From the NCBI GenBank assembly GCA_031761405.1, contig JASEVX010000013.1, positions 40,934,601 through 40,998,600 on the forward strand: DNA of 64,000 nucleotides. Direction: 5' to 3'. Of this stretch, positions 43,045 through 54,229 are shown in pieces. This DNA comes from Serripes groenlandicus (lineage: Eukaryota > Mollusca > Bivalvia > Cardiida > Cardiidae). The notes under the pieces are model-generated. The model was not told where the DNA came from and searched no databases. It saw only the letters and a program-made list of their open reading frames with translations. How positions within the stretch are numbered: the first letter of the stretch is position 1; each line of letters opens with the position of its first letter. The position numbers and the translations under genes were made by a program.

Positions 43045-43850
43045 TATAACCGTGGATCTATGCCGTAGGTATCGATAACCGATGTCCTAAAGATTGTGAG
43101 ACAGCCTTGATCATTCTTTCTTTGGTAGTCATGTCGATTTACTCATGTTATTAAAGCCAATTTGAGTTTGGTTAATTATGCGTACAGTTAAGTGAGAAGG
43201 GTTTGGTCGGCTAAGTGTTGTGTGCAAGGTGTAATATGTTGAGCTAAAGATGCGGTTTCGACTTAAGTTCAAGCTCCTCATTCAGGAAATTGGTGGACAT
43301 AAACTACCGACCTTGAGATAAAGTCTGCGGCTGCTACATGGAGTACAGGGAGCGTAAAGGGTATCTGCAACCAGGTATCTATCTCAGCCCTGGTGATATA
43401 TGGTACACGTGGTGTAGTTGTCACTCAAATTATGAAGGGAATGGAAGAGATACCCCAACACATCGTCATCGAGCTTTATAAACCGTAAACAAGACTATGT
43501 CATAACCGTACCGTTCATATTTCAATGCAGGCACTAGCTCTTATCAGCGTGTGGTGGAATAAGCAAGAAAACATATATGTTCATCAAAAAACACTTATAG
43601 ATACAACATGACCTGTGACCTTTAGATAAGTTTACCTTTGCGGATATAAGTTTTAACCGTGAATGATAAGGCCCATCTGTCCAGTTATAGAATAGAATGC
43701 CTGTTTAGACTATCGTGAATGGAATTCCTGGAGAAGTACTACGAACTAATCCTTTTACACACAGACGATTACAACGCTGTGCTGATACAATCGATCTTCG
43801 ACAAGGTGGAATCTTTTTATTTCAAATGCAGGCGTGGTGCAAGTGGGAAC
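43045..43850 (+). repeat. Duplicated block A1
   Basis: Paralogous to A2 (46390-47190): GCCGTAGGTATCGATAACCG, TTCTTTCTTTGGTAG, GGTCGGCTAAGTGTTGTGTG, GCTACATGGAGTACAGGGAG and GAATGGAATTCCT occur in both, in the same order. Small indels (for example after GGTGATATAT) break the frame that is open in A2. Confidence 0.85.
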
Positions 43851-43914
43851 AATAAAGAACTAATTTAGTTATCTGGAACATGAACAACTAACTAACTCTT
43901 ATCAGAGTTAGTAC

Positions 43915-44065
43915 ACACGTAGTAATTGGAATTACAGCTGTTCCGGTTGATTGATACAGCTGGAGAAGCAAGAACTCCGGCTGTTCCGGCCGATTGATAC
44001 GGTCGGAGTAGCCGGAACCCCGGCTGTTCCGGTTGGTTAATGCAGCCGGAGTTCCGTCAGTCCGG
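43915..44065. repeat. ~43-bp GTTCCGG minisatellite, copy 1
   Basis: About three units of the type GCTGTTCCGGTTGATTGATA followed by AGCCGGAGAAGC. Each unit is GC-rich and partly self-complementary (CCGGAAC/GTTCCGG). The sister array is at 49260-49440. Confidence 0.8.
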
Positions 44066-44068
44066 CTA

Positions 44069-45575
44069 ACTTCCCGCACATGTTGCATAGCCTATCTCTC
44101 CAGGCGTTGTAATTAAACTGACTAATGCTGAAGGTGATTTAAAATCCCTAATTGTACTATGTATGTTTAGTATGTGCATGTGTGTATAAATATACGGATA
44201 GTTTAGAGAAGTAACTATAAATATTTGCGAGAAAAACAATTAGTCATAAGATAACACACATGGATTTGTTGACGTGTACGTTCTAACGACCAGGAAGTCT
44301 ATCTTATCAGTTCTTTCGATGATTTGAAAATTATGTCAACAGTGACAAACTATATTTCTGATACTCCTTACGATTTTTAAAATTGTATATCAGAAATAGT
44401 TTGAACATTTAGAGGTGATTTGTTTGTACTTGTATTAAATGGGTAAAGTTAATACTAACATAACATATACATGTATATTTTTGGAAATAAATATGTAAGC
44501 TAAATTTGTATTTTGACACATACACATATACATGTACTTTTTTAAAGTTGTATTCATTAAAAAAAATGATGTTTTAATAATGAAAATATAGAGCAAACAC
44601 AATCTGATGCATACGAAGCAGACAACGTTTGAAAACATTGTGACTAAAGGAGATATTTTTCATGATGAGCAATTTCGTAAATTGTTTGAAACCACTTCAT
44701 TTTCAACATTTTAAACACATTCGTTGGAAAAGGTAGAGATTGCTCGAAATGTACAAAATCTCCTGTTCCTACAATGATTTATATTGTTCATATTGATGAT
44801 AGTTTTATTGGTAAGATGAGGTCATAAACGAGTTCCTAGTAATGATGATGGCATCAACACGGATCAAATGCTGATGATATTATGGCAGAAATGTTCCTTG
44901 GCTGACTTACTTCAAGATTTGTTTAGTTTATAATTATTTGCTTTAAAACAAATGGCAATCAGACGACATCAGAAAAAGAGTTAAATGACAAAAAAAATCT
45001 TCTTCTCTGTGAAGCTAAGTTGATCAAAGTTAATACTATTAAGAGGAAAGAGCCTTAGGAAACCCTCAAGAAAAGGTGGACCGTCCTTTGTAAATGGTTC
45101 AAAATCCTTGGCGCCAGTAAGCATCACAACGGGAGTAAAATTTGAGAGGGGGGTATAAAGGAATAAGGAAAAACTTTGAAATAAACAATCTAGGACCTCA
45201 TGTCCCTCTTGTTGAATATTACTCTCTTTGGCAAAAAACTAAATGAGCATGAATCCAGACTATTTCCTAGCTACGAAAATCGACAATTACTACATCCACA
45301 TTTGGAGCTCAAACACAATTTTTTTAATTTATCATAACATCTTCGAAAATGTTATACAAGGAAATCTGGAGTATATGACAAATAGTGTTGAACACTTTTT
45401 TGGAAAAGGTGTTTGTTCAGAACAGGCAGTACACCGTTTTGTTCAAGCCAGATTAATTGGTATAAATACATGGCCCCAAACGTAATCTGACAAGTAGTAA
45501 AATTATAAAACTTCATAAAATATTCATCTTCCCTGAAAGTATATGTCTGATTTCAACATAAGCAAACAGAAATGT
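44069..45575 (+). repeat. Duplicated block B1
   Basis: Paralogous to B2 at an offset of about 5.3-5.4 kb. Shared words include GCACATGTTGCATAGC, AACGTTTGAAAACATTGTGA, CTCCTGTTCCTACAATGATT, GAAAAGGTGGACCGTCC and CATGTCCCTCTTGTTGAA. A frame at 45243-45485 is not preserved in B2, so I do not call it a gene. Confidence 0.85.
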
Positions 45576-45671
45576 TTCCTACGAAGCCATATTGTTGTTT
45601 GAAAAACATGGCCACCAGTCGGCATCAGAAGGGGATTGTATGAAGGAAAATAACAAGTTATTCTTCTTTTA

Positions 45672-45895
45672 GAGGTGCTGAACTCAAGATTATAGATAGT
45701 ATAGACAAAGTTTTAAAACTGTTCAAAAAATGTCTTGAAATATTAGAATCATAATTCTTGGATTAAATTAGAGTAATTATTTCATTTTCCAGTACAATAA
45801 ACATCTATATTGATCGTGTATGCTTCATTACCCCGTAAGTCAAGTTTTGTACATTTTCTAGACTTTTAATTGACTGTTTTCAACGTCAAAATAGT
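45672..45895. mobile_element. MITE family 2, left part only
   Basis: AGAGGTGCTGAACTCAAGAT and about 180 bp match 37839-38110 (CTTGAAATATTAGAATCATA, TTGATCGTGTATGCTTCATT). The right inverted repeat is replaced by the GATATCC minisatellite. Confidence 0.65.
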
Positions 45896-46135
45896 TTTAA
45901 ATTGGAATAGTAGGATATCCTCCATTTTATAGGCCAGTCACAATGGCTGGATATAGTTACTTGTCAGTCATAATAGCAGGATATCCGGTATTTTATGGGC
46001 TAGTCATAATAGATGGATATCCTACATGGTATCGGCCACTCAGAATTGATTGATATTACATATTGTATTGACTAACCAGAATTGCGGGATATCTTGATTA
46101 TTTAAACCGGTTAGAATGTCAGGATATCTAACATT
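45895..46135. repeat. GATATCC minisatellite, copy 1 (block C1)
   Basis: Five to six units of about 40-45 bp with GCCAGTCA.AATGG and GGATATCC words. It contains the intact site AGATGGATATCCTACAT at about 46012, the empty counterpart of the insertion at 52998. Sister arrays: 51165-51450 and 52858-53770. Confidence 0.85.
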
Positions 46136-46389
46136 TAGTGAATTTCCTTTTTAAATCATAACGATTCAGTCCATTGAAAAAAGTGAGCCGGTCGCTATGG
46201 CAACCAAAGCTCATAACAATGATTTTGTAGAGCAAATTTTGGTTCAATCCATCAAGTTAAAAAAATGTAACAAGTTTGAACACAATCCGTGACCATGCGT
46301 GCCAAACTCCCTATATGGGAGTGCAAATGCTTACAGAGAATGGCTATTAAATATCATAAAAAAATGTCAAATATACAATGTTGAAAAAT

Positions 46390-47190
46390 ATAACAGCGAA
46401 TCTATGCCGTAGGTATCGATAACCGATGTCCTAAAGATTGTGAGATAGCCTGGATCATTCTTTCTTTGGTAGCCATGTCGATTTACCCATGTTAATTAAG
46501 CAACTTTGAGTTTGGTTATTTATGCGTACAGTTAAGAGAGAAGGGTTTGGTCGGCTAAGTGTTGTGTGCAAGGTGTAATATGTAGAGATAACGATGCGGT
46601 TTCGACTTAAGTTGGAGCTCATCATTCAGGAAATTGACGTACATTAACTACCGACCGTGAGGTGAAGTCTGCGGCTGCTACATGGAGTACAGGGAGCGTA
46701 AAGATGATCTGCAATCAGTTATTTATCTAAGCCCTGGTGATATATTGAAGATTGTACACATGGTGATGCCGTGGATTAGTTGTTACTTAAATGATGAAGG
46801 GAATGTAATAGATTTCCCCGACAATTCGTCATCACGTTTTATAAACAGTAAACAAGTCTATGTCATAATCGTTCTGTTAATATTTCAATGCAGGCACTAG
46901 CTCTTATCAGCGTGTGGTGAAATAAGCAAGAAAATATATCTGTCAATCAAGAAACACTTATAGATACAACATGACCTGTGACCTTAAGATAAGTCTACCT
47001 TTGCAGAGAAACGTTTTAAACGTGAATGATAAGGCCCACCTGTCCAGGTGTAGAATAGTATACCTGTTTAGACTATCGTGAATGGAATTCCTTGAGAAGT
47101 ACTACGAATCAATCCCTTTACCCAGAGACGATTACAATGCAGTTCTGATACAATCGATCTTCGACAAGATGAAAAAAGAACCACATGAAC
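46390..47190 (+). repeat. Duplicated block A2
   Basis: Second copy of A1, about 3.34 kb downstream. It is the better-preserved copy at the coding-like stretch 46682-46847. About 75 bp just upstream (46318 onward) matches 41911-41985. Confidence 0.85.
46682..46925 (+). CDS. Candidate small gene or pseudogene in block A2
   Basis: ATG 46682 opens a frame with natural composition (MEYRERKDDLQSVIYLSPGD, then ILKIVHMVMPWISCYLN). Splicing A|GTAAAC at 46847 to TTCAATGCAG|GCACTAG at 46894 would give a 65-residue product ending SSYQRVVK. The 46-bp intron would be very short for a mollusc. Further downstream a separate open stretch starts MEFLEKYYESIPLPRDDYN at about 47089. I recognise no family. A1 has the same sites but an indel, so this may be a decaying gene duplicate. 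Confidence 0.25.
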
Positions 47191-47199
47191 TGAATTAGC

Positions 47200-47730
47200 A
47201 TTGATTTTACTGGTGCTGAACAATCAGTTTAATGGTTACCGGATTATACATTATATAAGTAAAGAATTGCATATTGACGAATTTTTTATTTATGTATAGA
47301 CACTTCTGTATTGATCATGCTATATACATGTACATGTTACTTTCATAACTATCCGGAGTGGATTTATAACTATAGTTTTAGATAATATTTGAAATTTGTT
47401 TTCAAAGCAAATGCTTTTTAAAAAAAAATAGTAATGTCATGCTGGGTTTGGATAATGGAGTTGTTTATCACGGATATTTGAAAAATAAATAATTTAATGC
47501 TAGTATAAGAATGATTTAAGTCAATGTCTCACCATATATCTGCAAGTAAAGACAACTATGAGATCTGTGTGAACAAAGTGTTTTATCACATATATGCTAA
47601 GGCCATTTATAGGTTGCTAATCTCGGCATTATGTTATTTCTTCATTATTTTAAATGTTCAAAGTTGAAAGTTTCTTAAGTGTTGGAGGTATGTAACAAAA
47701 TGTCTCCCGACGGCATCTGTATACCTGACC
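47200..47730. other. AT-rich spacer
   Basis: No gene or recognised repeat. Confidence 0.4.
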
Positions 47731-47734
47731 ATTT

Positions 47735-47910
47735 ACGTCACGAGCATTTACGTCACGATGTTACCAAGCCAGGTATATAAGCTTTACCCTCAAGCAGCGA
47801 AGAGGGCTTTCTTTATGTAACTGAAAAGAGAGTGAGATGTGCAGTCTTGTTCGGGCTGGCTTTGCCCGAGAGGGACGCCTGACGGAAGTGGGTGACATGG
47901 GAAATGGAGC
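47735..47910 (+). promoter_or_regulatory. TATA-containing block D2
   Basis: Paralogue of D1 with TATATAAG at 47774-47781 and the same downstream leader words. D1 precedes an A block, but D2 follows one, so promoter and exon order are not kept. Confidence 0.4.
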
Positions 47911-48078
47911 GCAACAGAAATAATGCAAGGATTGGAGAGTGGAGAGAGAATTGATTAGAGACTCGACTGTAGTTTTATATACCTAGACAAATAATAGAGG
48001 AGGAACATTATAATTCAAGTTTGTTTACTTGTTAACACATTAACAACACCGAAGTACCTCAAGCAGACGACTCCTTAA

Positions 48079-48344
48079 AGCGACTGAACTCCAGATACCC
48101 AACTGTCGAAAATAAAATAAAATTTCCAATTTTATGAAAATAAGTGTTATTTTTGTATTTGGGGCATTAAAATATGATAACTGACATATTACATACCCCT
48201 ATAATCTGTGAGATTTTCTTGTTTTCGATACTTTTTCCATCGCAAATTCTACCCTGTCAGTAACGGGGTAAGTATTTTTAAATAGGAAATCCCTTCATCG
48301 GGATAATTGAAAAAAAAAATCGTGCCATCTGGATTTCAGTCGCT
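48079..48344. mobile_element. TTAA-flanked MITE (family 3, related to family 2)
   Basis: 266 bp. It begins AGCGACTGAACTCCAGAT and ends ATCTGGATTTCAGTCGCT, an 18-bp inverted repeat with one mismatch, with TTAA at 48075-48078 and 48345-48348. The core CTGAACTCCAGAT is shared with family 2. Confidence 0.8.
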
Positions 48345-48348
48345 TTAA

Positions 48349-48525
48349 AACGTTGTGACTAAAGGGAAATTGCTAAAACCGAGTAATTTCACCTTTAGCT
48401 AAGTACTATGTATTAACTTTGTTTCAGTTATTGTACTGTCATTTGTAGATATTTTCAATGTTTTTGCCTAAATGTATTCAAATTCATCTGCTGCAGAATT
48501 GTTGTATGCGGGAAAGAGTTAAATG
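48349..48525. mobile_element. MITE family 1, partial, abutting family 3
   Basis: AACGTTGTGACTAAAGGGAAA pairs with GTAATTTCACCTTTAG as a foldback centre. The right end has CATCTGCTGCAGAATTG and GCGGGAAAGAGTTAA. Its left end was replaced by the family 3 insertion. Confidence 0.6.
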
Positions 48526-48819
48526 ATTGCTCGTTGCTACGTCCATTTTATCTTATCTCACATATTATAGCTACCCATTGTACCTTCCCCTTTCGAACTC
48601 TAGAACAGGAGGGAAAGATCGCAATGACATCTAAATAACGCTTTATGGACCGTAATCAAATTAAACAAATATTAATGTTACACATCCTTTATTCGTGCAC
48701 ACACTTCCAATTTAATGTTACGTACCACTCTGGGTCTCTAATTTTGGGTTCATTAATCTAGATATCGTGAATTGAAAATACTACCAAAATTCTTACAACA
48801 CACAGAATGCTAACACATT

Positions 48820-48905
48820 TATTTTTTCGGATAGCCAAACGGTTAGGGTATCCGATTCAGGAGCTGGATATCGAACCAGAGTGGCTTTAATGGGTCCGTT
48901 GTGAT
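48820..48905 (+). mobile_element. Possible SINE head
   Basis: GGATAGCCAAACGGTTAGGG resembles a box A and GGATATCGAACCAGAG a weak box B. No known SINE body follows. It is too short and imperfect for a tRNA gene. Confidence 0.3.
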
Positions 48906-49259
48906 ATGGCCGGTTGTGTAATGGCCAGATAGCTAAACCATAATACCGAATTCCGTCCGGCAAAATGGATCGGATTTGGGAAGTAAATGTCCCATAAGTC
49001 AGAAATAGCAGCCCCCTTAAATTAGGGTGACACTGTTATAAACCAACAGCCTTTACTTTTGTATACGTATACATGTTTGTTGATTTATTGACAAAGGGTA
49101 TTTTATTCGATTGTTACGGACAGGGTTACCATGCATCAACATCTTTGTAGTGTTGTTGTTTCTTATTAGGGACTGTTAGTCTAGGAGCTTATGTAATCAT
49201 CTATACCCAATATATACACTACAATGGTACAAAATGAACCGTATAAGTCGGAACGCTGT

Positions 49260-49440
49260 ATTTTGCGGCTGGTTAGTACAGCCGTAGTAATCGGAAATAC
49301 TGCTGTTCCGCCTGATTAATACAGCCGGAGAAGCAAGAACTCCGGCTGTTCCGGCCGATTGATACAGTCTGAGTAGCCCGAACCTCGGCTGTTCCGGTTA
49401 GTTAATGCACCCGGATAAGCCGGAGTACCGTCACTCCGGC
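49260..49440. repeat. ~43-bp GTTCCGG minisatellite, copy 2
   Basis: Same unit type and flanks as 43915-44065, with about one more partial unit. Confidence 0.8.
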
Positions 49441-51035
49441 TAACTTCACGCACATGTTGCATAGCTTATCTCTCCAGGCGTTGTAATTAAACTAACTTAT
49501 GTTGAAGGTGATTTAAAACCCCTATTTGTACTATGTATGTTTATTATGTACATGTTTGTATAAATGTACGGAGTGCTTGGAGAAGTAACTATAAATATTT
49601 GCGATAAAAAGATAAGTAAGATAACAAACATGGATTTAATGACGTGTACGTTTTATCGAAGGGAAGTCTCTCTTATCAAACTGATAAGGGAGATTTACTG
49701 GTAAATAAAACGTACACGTCATCAAATCTATGTTCGATGTCTACATTGACAAAAATATATTTTTGATACACCTTACGATTTTTTAAAGTGTATATCAGAA
49801 ATAGTTTGAACATTTAGATGTGATTTGTTTGTACTTGTATTAAATGTGTAAAGTTAATAACTAACATAACATATACATGAATATTTTTAGAAATAAATAA
49901 AGTAAGCTTAATATGTATTGTGACATATACACATATACATGCACTTTTTAAAAATTGTATTCATTCAATAAACTGATGTTTTATGAATACAAAAAGCAGA
50001 GCAGATACACACGAAGCAGACAACGTTTGAAAACATTGTGACTAAAGGAGAAATTGTTCATGATAGGCCATTTCGTAAATTGTTTGTAACCACTTCATTT
50101 TCAATTTAATTTAACATAGTTCAACCCTTTCCGTGATAAGCTGACACCCACCCTTTAAACACATTCGTTGGAAAATGAACAGATTGCTCGAAATGTACAA
50201 AATCTCCTGTTCCTACAATGATTTATATCGTTCATATTGATGATCATTTTATTGGTAAGATAAGGTCATAAATGAGTTCCTAGTAATGGTGAGCATCCCA
50301 TCGAATAAAATGCTGATGATATTGTGGCAGAAATGTTCATTGTCTGACTTCCTCCAGCCTTGCTTAGTTTTTAATTATTTGCTTTAAAACAAATTGCAAT
50401 CAGACGACATCAAAACATGGGTTAAATGACAAAACAATTCTTCGTCTCTGTGAAGCTAAGTTGATCAAATTTAATACTATTAAGAGAAAAGAGCCTTAGG
50501 AGATCCTCAAGAAAAGGTGGACCGTCCTTTGTAAATGGTTCAAAATCCTTGGCGCCAGTAAGCATCAAAACGGGAGTAAAATGTGGGAGGGGGGTATAAA
50601 GGAATAAGAAAAACTCGGAAATAAACAGTCTAGGACTTCATGTCCCTCTTGTTGAAGCTTACTCTTTTTGGCAAAACAACTAAATGAGCATACATCTACA
50701 CTATTTCCTAGCTACTAAAATCGACAATCACTACATCCACATTTGGAGCTCACACACAATTGTTAATTTATCAGAACATTCTTTGAAAATGTTATACAAG
50801 GAAATGTGGAATATATGTCAAATAGTGTGAACACGTTTTTGCAAAAGGTGATTGTCAGAAACATCTGTTCAGTACAGACAACTACTTACACCGTTTTGTT
50901 CAAGCCAGATTAATTGGTTTAAATACATGACCCTAAACGGAATCTGACAGGTAGTAAAATGATAAAACTCCATAAAATATTCATCTTCCCTGAAAGTAGT
51001 AGTCTGATTTAAACATGAGTAAGCAGAAATGTTAA
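49441..51035 (+). repeat. Duplicated block B2
   Basis: Paralogue of B1, colinear across about 1.5 kb. It differs by a hairpin expansion at 49629-49734 and an extra ~50-bp TTTAATTTAACATAG... insert near 50107-50160. Confidence 0.85.
49629..49734. repeat. ~105-bp imperfect palindrome within B2
   Basis: Arms CATGGATTTAATGACGTGTA and TACACGTCATCAAATCTATG pair with few mismatches, and TCTCTTATCA/TGATAAGGGA form the centre. B1 holds only the left arm (about 44259-44310). Confidence 0.8.
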
Positions 51036-51164
51036 AACTGAAATTAAAGTACTTATTTCTTTTTCCAGTACAATAAACTTCTATTTTGATGATTGTGTAT
51101 GCTTTATTACCCAATAAGGCAATTTTGTACATTTTCTTGACTTTTAATCGACTGTTTTCAACGT

Positions 51165-51450
51165 CAAAATAGTGTTAAATTGGAATGATAGGATATCCTT
51201 CATTTTATAGGCCAGTCAGAATGGCTGGATATAGTTACTTGTCAGTCATAATAGCAGGATATCCTGTATTTTATGGGCTAGTCATAATAGATGGATATCC
51301 TACATAGTATCGGCCACTCAGAATTGATTGATATTTTGCATTGTATTGACTAACCAGAATTGCCGGATATCTTGATTTTTTAAGCCAGTAAGAATGTCAG
51401 GATATCCAGCATTTAAAGGCCAGTCAGAATGGCCGATTATCCAACATCTC
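51165..51450. repeat. GATATCC minisatellite, copy 2 (block C2)
   Basis: Same units as 45895-46135, including the empty target AGATGGATATCCTACATAG near 51289. It continues into block E1. Confidence 0.85.
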
Positions 51451-51925
51451 CGGACTTTTGCTAATGCAGGTCTGTTGACATATTAATAATCATAATCCCA
51501 ATCGCAGATTGACAAACAGGAACTTCAGATGACCTTATCGACCAGCCGGTATACCCGCAACTTAACTGTTTGTGTCAGCCGGCATAGCCAGCAGTCAATT
51601 GTCAGGGTATGTCTGAATAACCGTAAATGTAAGCTCAGCAGCAGGCAAAATAAAAAAATTATATTATGTAATGTATGCCCGTAAGCGCGCTGCATTAGCT
51701 TCGTATGGCATAAGGTGCCAATCCGTCGAATTGTACATGGGGCGATTTAGCACCAATCATGTTTGAGAATTTTCAGGCAATCTGACACTTGCAAGGTTGC
51801 AAGTATATCAGGCCGGCTTCCAATTGCTCTTGGTGCGCCGTTTCATGAACATTCGGAAGAATAAAGGGTGAATACATCGTTCAGTCCAATGAACTCCCAA
51901 AACGTTGAACAAGATACGTTCGTGA
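51451..51925. repeat. Duplicated block E1
   Basis: ACATCTCCGGACTTTTGCTA, ACCAGCCGGTATACCCGCAA, GCGCGCTGCATTAGCTTCGT and GTTTCATGAACATTCG recur in order at 53768-54225. No gene; frames over it differ between copies. Confidence 0.8.
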
Positions 51926-52019
51926 ATAAGATAATAACGAGCACAGCTACACACCAAACACAGATTTGAATCATAGGGACCTGCTCTTGTATGGCTGAAT
52001 TCATGCATAGGGTCAACTT

Positions 52020-52360
52020 CAGTTCAAGATCACACAGGAGCACCTCCCTGTGGACTCGCTTTGGGGATTCTTTTCTTAAAATGCAAATGGTTACAATTTC
52101 GGAATCGTTAGGCTACCGCCATACCCCATTTATAGAGCATTAGAAGACCCTCAAGAAAAGGTGAATCGTCGTTTGTAAAAGGTTTAAAATCCTTGCCGCC
52201 AGTAAGCATCAAAACGGAATTAAAATGGGGGAGGGAGTATAAAGGAATAAGAAAAACTCTGATATAAGCAATGTAGGACCTCATGTCCCTCTTATTGAAG
52301 CTTACTTTCTTTGGCCAAAAACTAGATGAGCATGAATCCACACTATTTCCTAGCTACGAG
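52020..52360. repeat. Fragments of the 421-bp unit and of block B (B3)
   Basis: 52030-52130 (CACACAGGAGCACCTCCCTG, TTTTGGGGATTC-like, GGAATCGTTAGGCTACCGCC) matches the 421-bp units at 54908 and 55329. 52135-52360 matches the block B stretch with AGACCCTCAAGAAAAGG and CATGTCCCTCTTATTGAA. Confidence 0.75.
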
Positions 52361-52774
52361 ACGTAGTGCGATGATAAATATGATTTATTCAATTGTTGCA
52401 ATAGCTGTCTAAGATGTAAGCATCAAACTATGATTTGGTTATGCTTGGATCGAGTGTTTTACGGAACTTGAGTTTCACTTTCGTAATTATATGCAGACTG
52501 TCACCGTTTATACATGTGTGTTGATTCAAACCAGTCGTCAAGTAGATAATGTGTTGCACACGATAAGAACTCGGGTAAACGTATGCGTGACAATTATCGA
52601 TTTTATAATTGTTACTTAAGGTTTAACATAAGTTGTACAAACACAACAAACACACATTTTATCACTTCACCCTTAATCATGATTAGCTCCAACTCGCGAC
52701 CTGTCAGAATCTTACTAATACATTTTGTTCATTTAAAAAAAAAAAAATATATATAAACTGAAAACGAATATTCC

Positions 52775-52842
52775 TATTCGAAAACAGTATTTGAATATTC
52801 ATCCGTTTTTCGAATATTCGAATATTCGTTCCCATCCCTACT
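52775..52842. mobile_element. Probable hAT-type transposon end
   Basis: CGAATATTCGAATATTCG followed by TTCCCATCCCTA resembles the common CAGGGATGGGAACGAATATT terminus of hAT-related elements. The opposite end was not found. Confidence 0.35.
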
Positions 52843-52857
52843 TTTAATTTACTGTTT

Positions 52858-54225
52858 TCAACGTCAAAATAGTTTTAAATTGGAATGGTAGGATATCCTC
52901 CATTTTATAGGCCAGTCAGAATGGCTGGATATACTTACTTGTCAGTCAGAATGGCAGGATATTCTGTATTTTATGGGCTAGTCAGAATAGATGGATACAG
53001 TTAAGAACATCATGTAATTGACAATCTGAGCGGAACGTGATTGGATCGTGAGCGTGATTGGAACGAAGTTGGAACGCTTTATGAGCGGAACGGAAATTTG
53101 CGCTCTGAACGAAACAATCATAATGATTGCAAAAATCCAATCATTCGCTCATTGAACGGTTGCAACAACTATCCGATAATTATTTTACGAAACTATTTTA
53201 TTAAAAGTCATATTTGTATACTAAACTTTTGTTTTATAAGACACACAAGTATCCGATAAGTATGTAACAAATATTATTAATATGATCATTTTCGTAATAC
53301 GATTTGCTACTTACGATTGTGCTGAAAAAACTCTATATCGTTTTTCGATATTTAGGGTTAAGTAAAAAAAGATATAAACGAAACGAAATTAATTTAAGCC
53401 AATCAAATCGTTGAACGGATTTTGATCGAAAAAAAGCGTTCCGAGTGAGCGTAAAAAAGCGCTCAATCTGAACGGAACGGAAAAAAGCATCACAATGTTA
53501 TGAATGAGTGAACGCTTTGAGAGCTGATTGGAACGTGAGCGGAGCGGAACGGAACGGAACGGAGCGGAGCGTAGCGTGAACGGTAAATTTGTCAATTTCA
53601 AGATGTTCTTAACTGTATCCTACATAGTATCAGCCTATCAGAATTGATTGATAATTTGCATTGTATAGACTAACCAGAATTGCGGGATATCTTGATTTTT
53701 TAAGCTAGTTAAAATGTCAGGATATCCAATATTTAAAGGCCAGTCAGAATGGCAGATTATCCTACATCTCCGGACTTTTGCTAATGCAAGTATGTTGACA
53801 TATTTATATTCATAATCCCAATCGCAGATTGACAAACAAGAACTGCAGATGACCTTATCCACCAGCCGGTATACCCGCAACTTATCTGTTTGTATCCGCC
53901 GGCATAGCCAGAAGTCAATTGTATGGGTATGTCTGAATAACCGAAAATGTAAGCTCAGCAGCAGGCAAAAATATATTATATTATGTAATGTATGTCCGTA
54001 AGCGCGCTGCATTGGCTTCGTATGGCATTAGGTTGCATCGAATTGTACATGGGGCGATGTTTGCACCAATCCTGTTTGAGAATTGTCAGGCAACCTGACA
54101 CTTGCAAGATGCAAGTATTCTAGGCCGGCTTCCAGTTGCTCTGGGTGCCGTTTCATGAAAATGCGAAAGAGTAAAGGGTGAATACATCGGTTAGTCCAAT
54201 GAACTCGCAAAAGTTGAACAAGATG
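52858..54225. repeat. Duplicated blocks C3 + E2, interrupted by a MITE
   Basis: Colinear with 51165-51925. 52858-52997 and 53616-53770 are the two halves of the GATATCC minisatellite, and 53768-54225 is block E2. The 618-bp interruption is a TA-flanked element. Confidence 0.85.
52998..53615. mobile_element. TA-flanked MITE (Tc1/mariner-like)
   Basis: Starts CAGTTAAGAACATC. The first 27 bp match the inverted last 27 bp with two mismatches. The target TA is duplicated (52996-52997 and 53616-53617): blocks C1 and C2 have GGATATCC where this copy has GGATA, the element, then TATCC. The interior is rich in GAGCGGAACG repeats. A minus frame at 53389-53601 is repeat-derived, not a transposase. Confidence 0.9.
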
Positions 54226-54229
54226 GTTC

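Noticed and set aside
45243..45485. 80-codon frame in block B1
   Set aside because: The paralogous block B2 has frame-breaking changes, so it is not under coding constraint.
53041..53601. Frames inside the TA-flanked MITE as a transposase
   Set aside because: They translate GAGCGGAACG repeats, with no DDE motif or helix-turn-helix.
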